A stretch of 64,000 bases of DNA. Source: Eudorina sp. 2006-703-Eu-15 (Eukaryota > Chlorophyta > Chlorophyceae > Chlamydomonadales > Volvocaceae). The position numbers and the translations under genes were made by a program. Positions 1-11,400 of this stretch are shown here, in pieces. The DNA is taken from positions 651,621 through 715,620 of the forward strand of contig BDSI01000002.1 of assembly GCA_003117195.1 (NCBI GenBank), in the 5' to 3' direction. Position 1 is the stretch's first letter, and every line of letters starts with the position of its first letter. The notes beneath the pieces were generated by a model, which saw only the letters and a list, made by a program, of their open reading frames with translations, had not been told where the DNA came from and ran no database searches.

Positions 1-715
1 GGATGCATTCTATATACAGCTGTATGCCTTAACTCCATGACAATGCAGGACTTTGTTGCACGGTTGCACATTATTGCGTTTGCGGGAGGGCGCAGAAACT
101 CAGAGCAAATATTTAAATCTTACGATTTGTATCTTCAGTCTTTGAACACTGGCTGTACAGTTTACCAAACGTTGACGATTTGACGAAAGAGGTCCCGTAC
201 GACAAATGAGTGTCCCAACTCCCCGACAAGAGGCACAGAGGAGGCCAACTGATGAGGCCAACTGAGATGCTCCGCTCCCTGTCACGATTCCTGCTTCGCT
301 GATGCCGCCGAACCTTACGATTGGCCTCAAATCGCTTTACAGTAAGGGCTTTCCCGCTACACCCACAACCCTTCTCGCATATCTCTGATAATTTTGTCCA
401 AACTCGACTTCAAGAATTGAAATATCCCTTGAGCTCGCCATTTCCTTTGATATGAAGGCAAGTTGCCTCGCCCGCCGTGCTTGCCAGGCTTCGGCTCAAC
501 GCCAGTCGACAGCGACGTGACCCGAAGTTTTCTGAAGATTTTAGCTATGCTTTTATCGACTTCTCTCTTGTGATATCAACCGCGTCTTAGTGGCGAACGA
601 GCCACTGTTCGGCCAGAAGAGTTGGCAGGGACCTAACGGCCGAATCGGGAAGGTTCTTTAGTTCACGAGCGCTGGAGCTGGCTTGCACAATCTCAGCAGC
701 GGAGAACAAAGCACT
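1..715. other. Left-edge non-coding sequence
   Basis: No reading frame here looks coding. The stretch is less GC-rich than the rest of the window and leads into the first small plus-strand gene, so its right part probably holds that gene's promoter and 5' UTR. No clear TATA box was found. Confidence 0.4.
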
Positions 716-1890
716 ATGCCAAGTACGGGTCCCCGCAAGTCCCTGGATGCAGTGCCATCGGGCAGTATAGAAGAAGCCTTGGTTAGCTTAAAATTGAGCT
801 CGAAGGATCCTGAGCAATCGCAGAGGCTAGACCACGTGCTGCACGTACTCCGCGATGTGGTCAGCGGGCCCAACATTTTCTGTGAAGACCACGAGGCGCT
901 GTGGTGGGAGATGTTCGCTGAAGTCTTCGCAAGCGAGGTGAGCTTCCGCGCTCGGTCACCCTAACATCGGAGCCGGACACGCGACCGCGACCGCATCCTG
1001 TATGCGCGCAGCACGCCCGCAGCACGCCCGCAGGCTTCGCATCGTGTTCTTACTACCCCGATGCATCATCACCCACGTCGCCAGGTCTTGGCCCAAACGC
1101 GTACCTGCCCCGCCTGTCCCACTTTCCCGCCCCCTGTCCCTGTCTGGTCCTTCCCTCCTTCCCCCTCCTTACCTTCAGGTGGCCGCGCAAACCCGGGCCG
1201 CGGGTGGCAAGGAGCCCTCCCCCGCATGCAAGCGCCAGATCCTCGCGGACATCCTGGTGTGGGCGGAGGTGACACAGGATCACTACGACAGCGGAACGCA
1301 GCGGTGCGTCCGTCCGGGTCGAGCGGGTCCCCGGGGGGTGGGGTGCAGCGCACGGGTGGACCTACCCGAACAGGTGGACCCACAGACACCGATACCGATA
1401 CCGATACCGATACCGATATCGATGCATACAGACACCTATGCACGGGAGGCGATGGGGGATGCAGCGGTGGGCGCCGGGTCACATTGTGACCTGGACTTGG
1501 CCTTGGCGACATGTCAACGGCGAGGGTTGGCACTTGGCTTGCAGACAAGGAACGTCAGACAAGGACACTTTCACACACATACACACACAATATGGGTACA
1601 GTTCGGTACCTCCGGCTTTCCCGATCCTTGGCCCCCGCCCCATGGCGCCAATGTATTGTGTACGGCGCAGATTTGTCACGGAACCGCACGATGCGGACGA
1701 GTCCTTCCAGCGCATCGGCCGGACCTTCCGCGCCGTCAAGGCCCGGAAGGGTCTGGGTGGCGCCCGGGCGACTGCGGAGGACCTGCGAGAGGACAGCGCG
1801 GCGGCGCTGGGCGGCGGCGTGTCGGCTGGGCCCTTCGGTGATGGCTGCAGCGACACACGCTCCGAGTCAAGCTCAGACACGAGAAGCTGA
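716..1890 (+). CDS. Small hypothetical protein, three exons
   Basis: Three open segments join with agreeing phases: 716-937 (phase 0, donor gtgagc), 1179-1303 (phase 2, donor gtgcgt) and 1671-1890 (stop TGA). They give a predicted 188 residues. The ATG at 716 is the first in-frame ATG of the open segment. The N-terminal half looks globular and helical, with leucine and acidic residues and a WWEMFAEVF stretch. The second exon ends near YDSGTQ. The third is basic then Ser/Asp-rich, as in a flexible tail. I do not recognise the family and propose no function. Exon 3 might contain a further intron near its GTG-rich part (about 1820), which would change the C-terminus. Support comes from coding-like composition and splice phases only. 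Confidence 0.5.
1388..1423. repeat. ACCGAT hexamer microsatellite (6 copies)
   Basis: About six tandem copies of ACCGAT, the last one degenerate, lie in the second intron of the small orphan gene. They create spurious open frames on both strands. Confidence 0.85.
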
Positions 1891-4800
1891 GAAACGAAGG
1901 AGCCAAGGAGCTGAGGAGTTAAGGAACTAAGGAGCGAAGGAACTGAGGGACTGACTGCTTAGGGACAGCTTAGGGACTACGCTGATGCGTAGCAGAGTAA
2001 GCGTAGCGAAATAAGAATTTCCGCTGGAGCGGCGGAGACCCACGGCGGAGACGGTGGGAGCCGAAGAGCCTAGGCGCGATGGTCGGTGGCCGTTGCGATG
2101 CAGCGTTGGCTTGTCCAGTAAACACTGAGGGACTGCGGAACACGACTGAATGCGCGCACAGCAGGGATGCCATGCCCTGGGTTGGGGAGAGGATGGCCGG
2201 CGCGGGAAGGCCCGTAATGTGGGCCCGGGTGAGCGCTTGGAGGATGATTAGCGGGTATGGTCCTGGCTCATGGGGCGCGGGTTCCCCGCTGCGTCGGTCC
2301 GCAGCATGGTTCGTCGGGCTTCAGACAAGGCGGCGCAGTGCACCTGGGTCACCCGGGTCGGGCCCGCGACGTCCAGCCCCTCAGCCCCTCAGCCAGCCCG
2401 TCCACCGATCCTCCGCCGTCAGGGAGGGCGCCCACTGCCATGGACGGGCCCGGGGCTGGCTCGCTGAAAATTCCCATTTGCATGTTCGCCTGCAATGTGG
2501 ACCTGTGCTGCACGGGAGAGGCCATGCTGTGCGACGTTGTTTACATGGTTTAGGGTTTGGTGGTGGGAGTTGGGGCGTGATTGCCGCACTGGGTGCGCAT
2601 TTCGCCATCTGCGTGGAATGGGGCGGCATCTACCGCCATCAGCGGGCGATCACACGACGGTTTGCAAGACTGTGTGTTTGGACTGCGGACGGGCGAGACA
2701 GGGTCGACAGCTCGCTCTCGGCCAGGACTGCGTCGGGCGCGTTTCCCGCCGCAACGGAGTTGCCGCGGCGTGTCATCCGGGCGGTTTTCGCCCTGATCGG
2801 AATGCTACCACCCGTCGGGCTGACCTGCTATCACTGTCACTTGATGCTGAGTTTTCTCGCACATGCACATACTGGGGCACCTCGAGAACACCCAACAGCT
2901 GAAGAACTTCCAGTGTGCCCCTCTGGACTGTCTGGCCGGCTGGCTGGTTGGCCGTCGGCCTGAACTGCTGGTGCGTAAACGGGTCTGTGTGCACGCGGGT
3001 TTGTGTGGTTGGGGGCTGTCTTGCCCCCGCTTCTTTTTGACATGGCGGCGGTGCGGAGTGCGGACATTGTACGGTACCCTGCGCGCCCTGTACCGCAGTA
3101 CCGGTGTGTACACGTGGGTAGTTTGCGACCTGAGTAGCGGGGAGCCTGCATGGGTCCGGCATGCCGCCCACACACCCTCTCTGGCGCTGCGCGATGGCTT
3201 GACCGGCTGTGTCGGTTGCCCGCGGTGGCGCGCCTGCAAGGCGCTTGCTTCTCATCGAAGCTTGGGTCGAATTCATTATAAGCTCGTACAAGAAGCCAGC
3301 AAGTCTCGTTTATGGTGTTGGTCCGCTTGTATTTTGTACTGGGTTTGCCGTGCTTGATTCTTGCGCCTTCCCTGGATGATGACCCAAACCTGGAATGCGG
3401 GACGTCGCAGGCGGTTTTGGGTAAGCTGACCTCATATGCTGGGTGCGCCCCGGGAGGACGTCTTCACGGCGGCGGGGCGACGGCGCGGCTGGGACGGGGT
3501 TCGAACCGCTCGATCCGGGCCCTCCCTGGCGCACTCATGTATTATTGAAGGCTGTTGGGGTATGGATGCGTTAGCAGGAGGCGGCTTCATTTTTTGACGA
3601 AACAAGCGCGTGCGGATTGGGGCTTGCCCTGGGAGGCGCAATCTCAGGGTGTGTTCCTGGGGGCCGGCCCCCACGCGGTTTTTGCGGTGCGGTGGACGAT
3701 TGCCCCTCCCCTGCCGCCCGCCTTGCAGCCGGGCGTTCCGCTGTGCGCGCTCTCTTTTGCATCATGGTTTTACTGGAGCGGTCTCGTGCATTCAGTGCAA
3801 TGCAAGTTTGCCTTGCGTTATTGCAGGTGAACGTCATCCCCTTAATTATATTTTGCCTCCCTTCCGCCCTGAAGCCTTCTGGCTTTTGTGGCTCGTGCAT
3901 TCATTGTTAGTTTGTTATGCAGGAACCAATCCGCAGGCCGGGGTCGGAGAGGACAGGACCGTGTCGCCTCCACGGGGCAACAGTGCGGTGCGGCCCCAGT
4001 TCGCCCTAGTCGGTCGCGCAGCACAGCAAACGGGCAGCGTCCCAGTCTGTGCCTGACGACAAAGCGCCCTCCCACCCTAGCCCGTCCATGTTACGGTGGC
4101 GGACAAGCAGGGGCACGGCCTGTGTGTGCGGGGTTCTGGCCGTGAGCACAATGCCAGCAGCGAATACGGTACCAGCACCACCATCACCACCACCAGGCCG
4201 CTCCGGGCGGAGAAGTGCGCACCAGGTGTGCGGTCAGGTCCTGGCTGGCTTTGGGGTGGGTTTGGGGATGCACATCTGCCGTCCGGGCCGCTCTTGTTAA
4301 TATCCCGGAAACCCCGGACTTGGCGCCGCGTGCCCCGACGAGCGACCCGACGAGCGACCCTCGGACCTCGCGTCCCGGCTTCATCGCAGCGGCGGACAAT
4401 CCACAAACCACATGGATAGGCTGCGAAGATGCTCTGTCTGGCTTCGATACAAAACATGTTCAGCGGTGCACCACACAGCAAATCACGCACTGATCACGAA
4501 CGCAGGCATTGTGCCCAACCCCCACGTCAAGACCGACAGGATGACGGCACATTCTTTATGATTTGAAGCAAACAACTTCTAGAGGCTGACACAGGATGTA
4601 TACAACTTCTAGAGGATGACACAGGATGTATATAGGACGCATATAATAATAATGACACGTTGCATCGCATCGGAACATATACCATAAAATCCCTGAGCAG
4701 GTAATGTTGTATGACCGGATTTCCAGGTTGGGCCGAAACATCACATTCCGAAACGAAAACAGATGGTGGAGACAGTCGCGCGCGGCACGACGCGAGCTGC

Positions 4801-7800
4801 CCACCGCGCGCAGTTCAGAGCGGTTCCGTCATCTACGCCAACGCGCAGGGGAGGCACTTGCGGCGGCGCTGGAGCCCCGAACGGCAACATGCCCACCAGA
4901 AGCTCGAAGCAGGCGGCGGGGCAACCGAATGCCATAGGTATTTTCTCTCCAGCGCTGTCAATACTAGTCGTACGAGGTACGACACACACTGGCAGCGCCC
5001 CCAGCCGCGCAGCTTACAACAGAAACGCACAGACAGTTCCTGACATCCTGACCTGCTGCCGAATAGTCGCGAGCGACAAGACAGGCCCAAGACGCAACAC
5101 GCCCAGGACGCATGACAGGGAGTACCCCCCTCCGCACACGTTGACAACAGTCTGGACATTAAGACATGGCACACACCAAAGGGACTACACCGCGACCCTG
5201 ACTCTGGTGCGCACGATGCAAACATCCTATCTCACGTGGCGGATCGCCGTACGCGTCGCCGTACATATCAGCGAATCGGCCGGCCTTTTGCAAGTGGGCC
5301 CTGGTCATGTGGAAACCAGGCAAGTTGACCGCCCCGACAAGCAAGTAAGTAAACGACCCATCCATGCTCGGGATGCTGTGCCTGTAAATCGATGCCACCA
5401 CGACCTGCCCTGCCCTCTTCCTAGTGCCGTGCCCTGCCGCGCAGCCCTGGGCCGGATACCAGACGATTTCATGCATGAAAGGAGGAAAGATCAACGCATC
5501 CGCCGCACCGCGGGACGACCCGAACAAACACCGCCGCAGGGCCGCACCACCACACCCCGAAAAGACCCCGACCCCAACGCAGCCCTTGTTGCTCGCGCCG
5601 TGGGGGTGAGAATGAGAGTGAGGGCGATGAGGAGCGCACGGCCGATGCCGCCGCACCTGTCGGTTGCAGGACCCCCGGCGACATCAAACGATACCGGCCA
5701 ACCGAAATAACCATAACCGGGGCCCAAGTACAAACCAGCAGCAGAGCGGAGGGCCGCAGGCGCGTTTGCCATCCATCTCAGACGTTCCTCAAGTTGGCAC
5801 AACAAAACGCGCTGCTGTGACGAACCGGTTCCGACAAGTTGGCGCCGAAGTGAAGGTCGCGGTGTGGAGGTGGAGCAGGAGACGTCGCAGGGCGCAATAC
5901 GTTCATCAGTACTACTGGCCGCAGTACTGCTACAGTCCATTCAACAACTTCCGCCCCTCGCGCAGCGGGCCGGCTGCGGTCCGGATACGCAGCCTCCGAC
6001 CGGGGAACCCCTCCGCCACCCTGCACGCAGCTTCCCCTCCTCCTCCGACCCACATCGACTCCGACGACAGGCAAACGATGCACGGCGTGTGTCGGATACA
6101 CTCCCACACCGTGGGGTTACTGCGCCGAGTTGCGCTGCAAGAGGGCGAGACGGAGGAACACAACGGGTGCGCCACACGCAAGCGGGGGTAGGTGATGTGC
6201 GACCAACCGCGCCCGACCCGATCCACCAGTCGAGTGAGTGTCAGTCGGTCGACAGACGTACATCAGTTGACCACACCTCCCCCCCAAGGTTGCCAACGTG
6301 CCACGATGACAGCAAGTCAGGTACATGGTGCCCCCTGCGAATCGTGTGGGGTATCCCTCTGCCCCGCTCCTCGGGCATGTCGGCCCTATCGCAAGCACAG
6401 CACAGCGCAGCGCAGCGCCCCCTCCCGTACCCACATACCGCACCCACACCCACCATGTGGGTACAGGCAACACAGTATCCCGCATAGCACTCCGGCCGCA
6501 TGGGCCGGAAGGGGAGTCCGGCCTAGGCCGCGAGGCCGCGGTGCGCAGGGGGCTGCGGCCGCGGCAGGGGTTTTTGTCCGGACGGACAACCCCCTCCAGC
6601 CCCAGCCCCTGCCCACAGCCCCTGCCCCGCAGCCCCGCTCATCCCATGATGCCCCACGACGTCGCGGGCCGATATAGCCGGCATCCAGAGCCTCCACGAG
6701 GCCCATCAGCGGTTTCCCGGGGGACCCCAGCCCGACAGCGCCGCCGACCCCTGGAGCCCTGGGCAACTCCGCCTATCTGTATGCCGCTACCGTACTGGCG
6801 CCGTACTGACACCAGGCGTACGGCAGCGATTACCCCGAAGCTCACGCCACATCGCCCTGACACATGTGTGCGGGCTGACCCTCCGCCGTACAGTGTGCGC
6901 CGCCAGTACGACAGTCTTGAACCTGCGCCAAAGTACGACCAGCGCAGAGTTGAGCACCAGGACATCCTGCGCTCACACACGCGGGAGTTCATTCTGCCGC
7001 GCCCCGCGCCCCTCCCATCCTGCAGCCCGCCCGGGGACCCCCCGCTGCCGTATCCAAAACCTCCTGCAACTGTTACATAACTTCCCACAACCGCAACCAC
7101 AACCACCCCATCATAACATAAGGACGGCAACAGACGCCTCGCTGGAAGGCCTGCTTGGTGCAAGGGCACGTGCACGGTGCCCAACCACAAGCCCGGCAAA
7201 CCCGACACCAGATCGCGCGCGATGCTCCCACACACCTCCGGGTTCCTTTCCTAAACACACCTCCATGAACACGCTGCAGCGTGTTCCCACAACCCTGCCA
7301 CGACCACAGCCTTCCCAACCCTTCCGCCTCGGTCCGCGCCACACGCCGTTCCTTGCGCCCAAGAGGTGCACCCCCGCCGCCCTCCTCATCTCCGCCCCCG
7401 CCTCCGCCTCAAGAGACCAGGGGTGGGGCCCCGGCGCCCTCACTTCGCTCACAGCAACAATCCCGACCAGACCTTACGTGTCATCATGCATTTGCGCGAT
7501 GCAGCGGAATGCACGACAGCGGGGCCCAAGGGCTGCGAGACACAGCGGGCTGCACTCCAGGCACCACCTCCGCCCCTCCGGACGGCCTGGCCGGGACCCT
7601 CCGCCGATGCCGTTGTAGCCCAGACCCGCCGCCGCCGGACCCGGCACCACCACGCTCCCAGTGCGCAACCTCGGGCGGTACCCTGGGGCCGCCGCAGCAC
7701 CGCCTGGCTCCGGTGTTCCCTCCCGCCTGGGTGAGCCGTCCACCCAATCGCCGACACTTCCGAACATCCTACCCCTCCTCCTCACATCATGTATTTGTAC

Positions 7801-8454
7801 AAATCCACCACCACGTCCCTGCGCCTCTGTGCATGTCCACCTTTTGCCACACTACTCGGAACGGCATACGTTTGGTGTAGTTTCTCATTGTAACCAATGA
7901 TCAACACCATGTCGGAACGTCGCCACCACCGCCACCTTCATCAACACCACCACGACCACCGCGGCCCTCGCTTCCAAACCGACCCCACTCTAACACCATC
8001 GCCATCGCGATCTCGCCTGCGCCCTTCATCACCTTCACAAAACTACCATCGCCACCCACACCTCGCCTGCGCTATTCTTATCTCTGTCCCATCTCTCCCT
8101 CTCCCTACGACCTTAAAAATCATTGTGCACACGTGTACGGTGCTGCTTCGCCGCCTCGCCGGCCTCGACGGCCTACACACCGCTGACCCGTACAACACGA
8201 CGCCAACGGCCGCCGCCGGTCCACAGCTCAAACACCATCACGTTGCTGGCCGTCGCACTGGGCGTCGCACTGGGCGGCCGCGCCGCCGCGCGTCGTTGCG
8301 CCGTCTCTTTTCCACTGCCCTGCAGGTGCCTCGTCACGTAAGCATTCCATCACGTAATTACGGGTGTTAAAAATAGAAAAACAGCCCACGTAAAGTGGGT
8401 GTACAAAGATTCGTTTTGGGGTCTGGTTCATGCTCTCTTCACCCTCAGGAGGCC
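1891..8454. other. 6.5-kb stretch without a supportable gene
   Basis: Many frames are open because GC is high, but none shows a recognisable domain or splice-consistent exons. A purine-rich decayed repeat based on GAAGGAGC-like units lies at about 1896-1955. By eye the plus strand is G/T-rich to about 3.7 kb and C/A-rich from about 4.5 to 8.4 kb. The first part would suit the 3' region of the upstream plus-strand gene, the second a very long 3' UTR or unannotated RNA from the minus strand. No transposon domain was recognised. Confidence 0.4.
4572..4631. repeat. Tandem duplication, 30-bp unit x2
   Basis: Two adjacent 30-bp copies beginning ACAACTTCTAGAGG differ at a single position. They sit in a locally AT-rich pocket. 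Confidence 0.9.
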
Positions 8455-11400
8455 TCAGGATGCGACAGGCGCCGGCGCCACAAAGGCCGAGATGGTGGCC
8501 CGGCAGAAGGGGCAGTGGGACGGCTTCTGGATGTTGAGGCAGCAGATGCGCCGCGCGCAGGGGCCGCAAATCTGGTGACGGCACGGCGCGATGGAGACCA
8601 TCGGCAGCGGTTCCATGCAGACCCCGCACTCCAGGTCCTCGTCGTCGCCGTCGGCCGCCAGCGCGGCAGCGACGGCGGCGACAGCGGCGGCGGCCGTCGT
8701 CGGCCGGCCGAACGCCGGCGCATCTGGGCTGGTTGAGCTGGCTGCTGGCTGCGGCGGCGGTGCGGAGTGTGGGGAGGGGCCCGCAGCCGTCGCAACCGGG
8801 CCGTGCGCGGCACCGAAGGAACTGACGGCAGGGCGCGTCAGCCCACCGCGCGCACTTCCCCTCAACGCGGCGGCGGCGGCGGCCGCCGCCGCCGCCGCGG
8901 TGGACGGCGCTTCGTCGTCTTCAGCCAGGGGCGGCATGCTGCCGGCGAGGCCGCCGCCCCCGACGCTGACGGCCGTTACCAGGGATCCCGCCACCGCCGA
9001 GCTGACCGTGTCGGCCCCGTCCACAAACAGGGGGTTGCTCCGAAGTCGGAGCAGCACTGGCGGGCGCCCTCCCTCGATGCTGCTTCGTCGGGACCCGCCC
9101 GCGGCTGGCCCACCGTCCACTCCCGCCGTCGCGCCAAACGAGGGCATCGTCGCCAAAGAAGGCGTGACCGGCCGTGAACCGACGGCCGCCCCAGCGGTGA
9201 CAGCCGCCGCAACTGCGGCGCCGGCCACGGCTCCCGACGACGATGCGGGCGTCCGACGGACGTGAAGGACGCCACTGGAAGGTTGTCGTACCGGCGTGCG
9301 CGGGCCTTCGGCCGGGCCGCCGCCGCCGCCGGCAACACTGCCTCCGTCAGGCCCGGTGGCAGAGTCCGCGTCACCCGCCACGAGCGCCGCCGGAGCGGCA
9401 GCCGACTCGCCGCCATCCTGTTCCCGCCCCTGAACCAGCCGTACAGGTGTTTGCAGCTCCGGGACGTCCGGTTGGCCTGGCAGGCTCAGTACGACAGCCG
9501 CGCGTGACGTCTCCGACGGTTGACCGTTAGCGCGAGGCGCGCTGGGCGGCCGTGACAGCGCCGCCGCCATTGGTGCCGCCGACAGCATTGAGTTACTGGA
9601 GCGGTTACTCGCCAGCGGCGGCGTCGAGCGACGGGCCGAGGACCCACGGGTCGGCAGCTGCAGGGCTGGCGGCGATAGCGGCGTGTGCAGCGAAACCGCT
9701 GGCGACGCGCTGCCGCTGGCGCCGCCGCCAGAGCTCGGAGAGCCGACGCCAAGGGCGGCGCCCGCGACCGACGGCGACATTGAGAATGGCGATGTAAGTC
9801 GCGGCGAGATCGACGACGGAGACAGCAGCTGCGCGCCGACGGGCACAACGACCGGCGGCGTCCGCGGCGGCGTGGCGGAATTTCCCCCGGGCGTTCCAGA
9901 GGGTGTCGTACTTCCGGTCGACGGTTCCACGACCAGCGGCCGCCGGCCCTGCGCCGATGGACGACCGTCGGTATCTAGGGTACCGCCCGCCACTGCGATT
10001 TCGACGTTGAGCTGGCGAGGCGGCGTGATGCGCCGACCCGAGGGTCCACCGGCGGCGTTGGCGGCTGCAACACTGCCGACAGAGCCGCTGACGGTTGCAG
10101 TACTCGGCCCTGCAGACGCACGCGTGCCGGCGGGCAGCCGCGCTGCCTCGCCGCTGCCCGCCCCCGCGGCCGGTCCATGCGGATGATGATGGTGGTGGTG
10201 GTGGCGGTTATGATGGTTATTGTGGTGCGATCCTCCCGCCGCGGCAGCGCGCGCCTCTGCCGCCTCTAAGGCTGCCGCCGCCGCCAGCTGTTCCAACGTC
10301 GCCGGCGCGGAGACCGGCCGCCGGCTGGCCGCATCGCTGCCAGTTTCCCCAATCGATTGCTGCTGTGCATTTGCGCCGGCATTGCGCGCGTCCCCAATCC
10401 GCGCCGCCGCCGCCGCCGGCGGCGGCGGCGGCGGCGACGTCAACGCCAGCGCGTCGAGCTCCGACACCAGCTTCTTATTCAGCGCCTCCGCCGCAATTGC
10501 CCGCAGCGGAGCAGGGCCGTAGAACCGAACCGCCCGTTCCTCGTCGCTAAAGAGCCGCAAGATGGGGATGGAAGGTCGCAGCAGCATGGCCAAAGGGTAG
10601 AAGCCCAGCCGCTGCGCGACCTGGTACGGCATGTGTCCGTTGGCGTTGACTTGGACCCGTGGGTCGAGCGACGCGAGGCTGGGCGGCTGCGGGTCGTCTT
10701 CGCTCAGCTGTAGCGGCTCGAGCACGCGCTCGGCCTGGGGATGGACGGGTCGCGGAGCGGCACCCAACATGCTCTTCTTGCTTGGGAGTGTCCGGTTCGT
10801 CTAGACCGTGTTGCTTACACGGCAGGTAAACGGATCTATTTTTCTTAAGCAATAAACAGATTAAACGGTCAACAACAAATAAACAAACTATTACGCAATC
10901 TCAGAGACCCCGTGACTGCATATGAGGGCGTAAATCTTGACACCTGGACGCCATCTCCTTTGGGTTCAGGTTGCAATGCCTGTCGGTCTGAATTCATCTT
11001 GTCTCTCATTCGGTTCGTTCATCGACCACACACGAAGGGTTTCCTTCCTTGACCACACACAACGAAAGGGTTTCCTTTCATCAACACACTCACGAAGGGT
11101 TTCCTTTGTGTTTCCTTTCTAAACACACTTACAAATGTCTTGAGGATGATGCGACAAATCTCCACGTGCCCCCGCGCCGCCGCGAGGTGCAGCGGCGTCG
11201 ACCCCACCACCATCACCGGCGGCGTCAGCTCCTGCGCGGGGCGGCTGTTGCGCGGCAGCACGTCCGCGCCGTGCTGCAGCAGCACCTGCACGCTGCCCGA
11301 CTGGCGGCCCCACACAGCGTAGTGCAGCGGAGTGCAGCCCGCGTGGTTGCGCGCGTCCACGTAGCTGCATTCGCGGGGCCGGGTGCGCGTCAGGCTCATG

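Noticed and set aside
3490..3525. tRNA-like T-loop GGTTCGAACC
   Set aside because: The palindromic loop is present, but no complementary T-stem, anticodon arm or acceptor stem can be built around it on either strand.
4763..5710. 315-codon open frame on the plus strand
   Set aside because: No domain, no coding-like periodicity and several overlapping frames of similar length. It is expected by chance in C/A-rich, GC-rich sequence.
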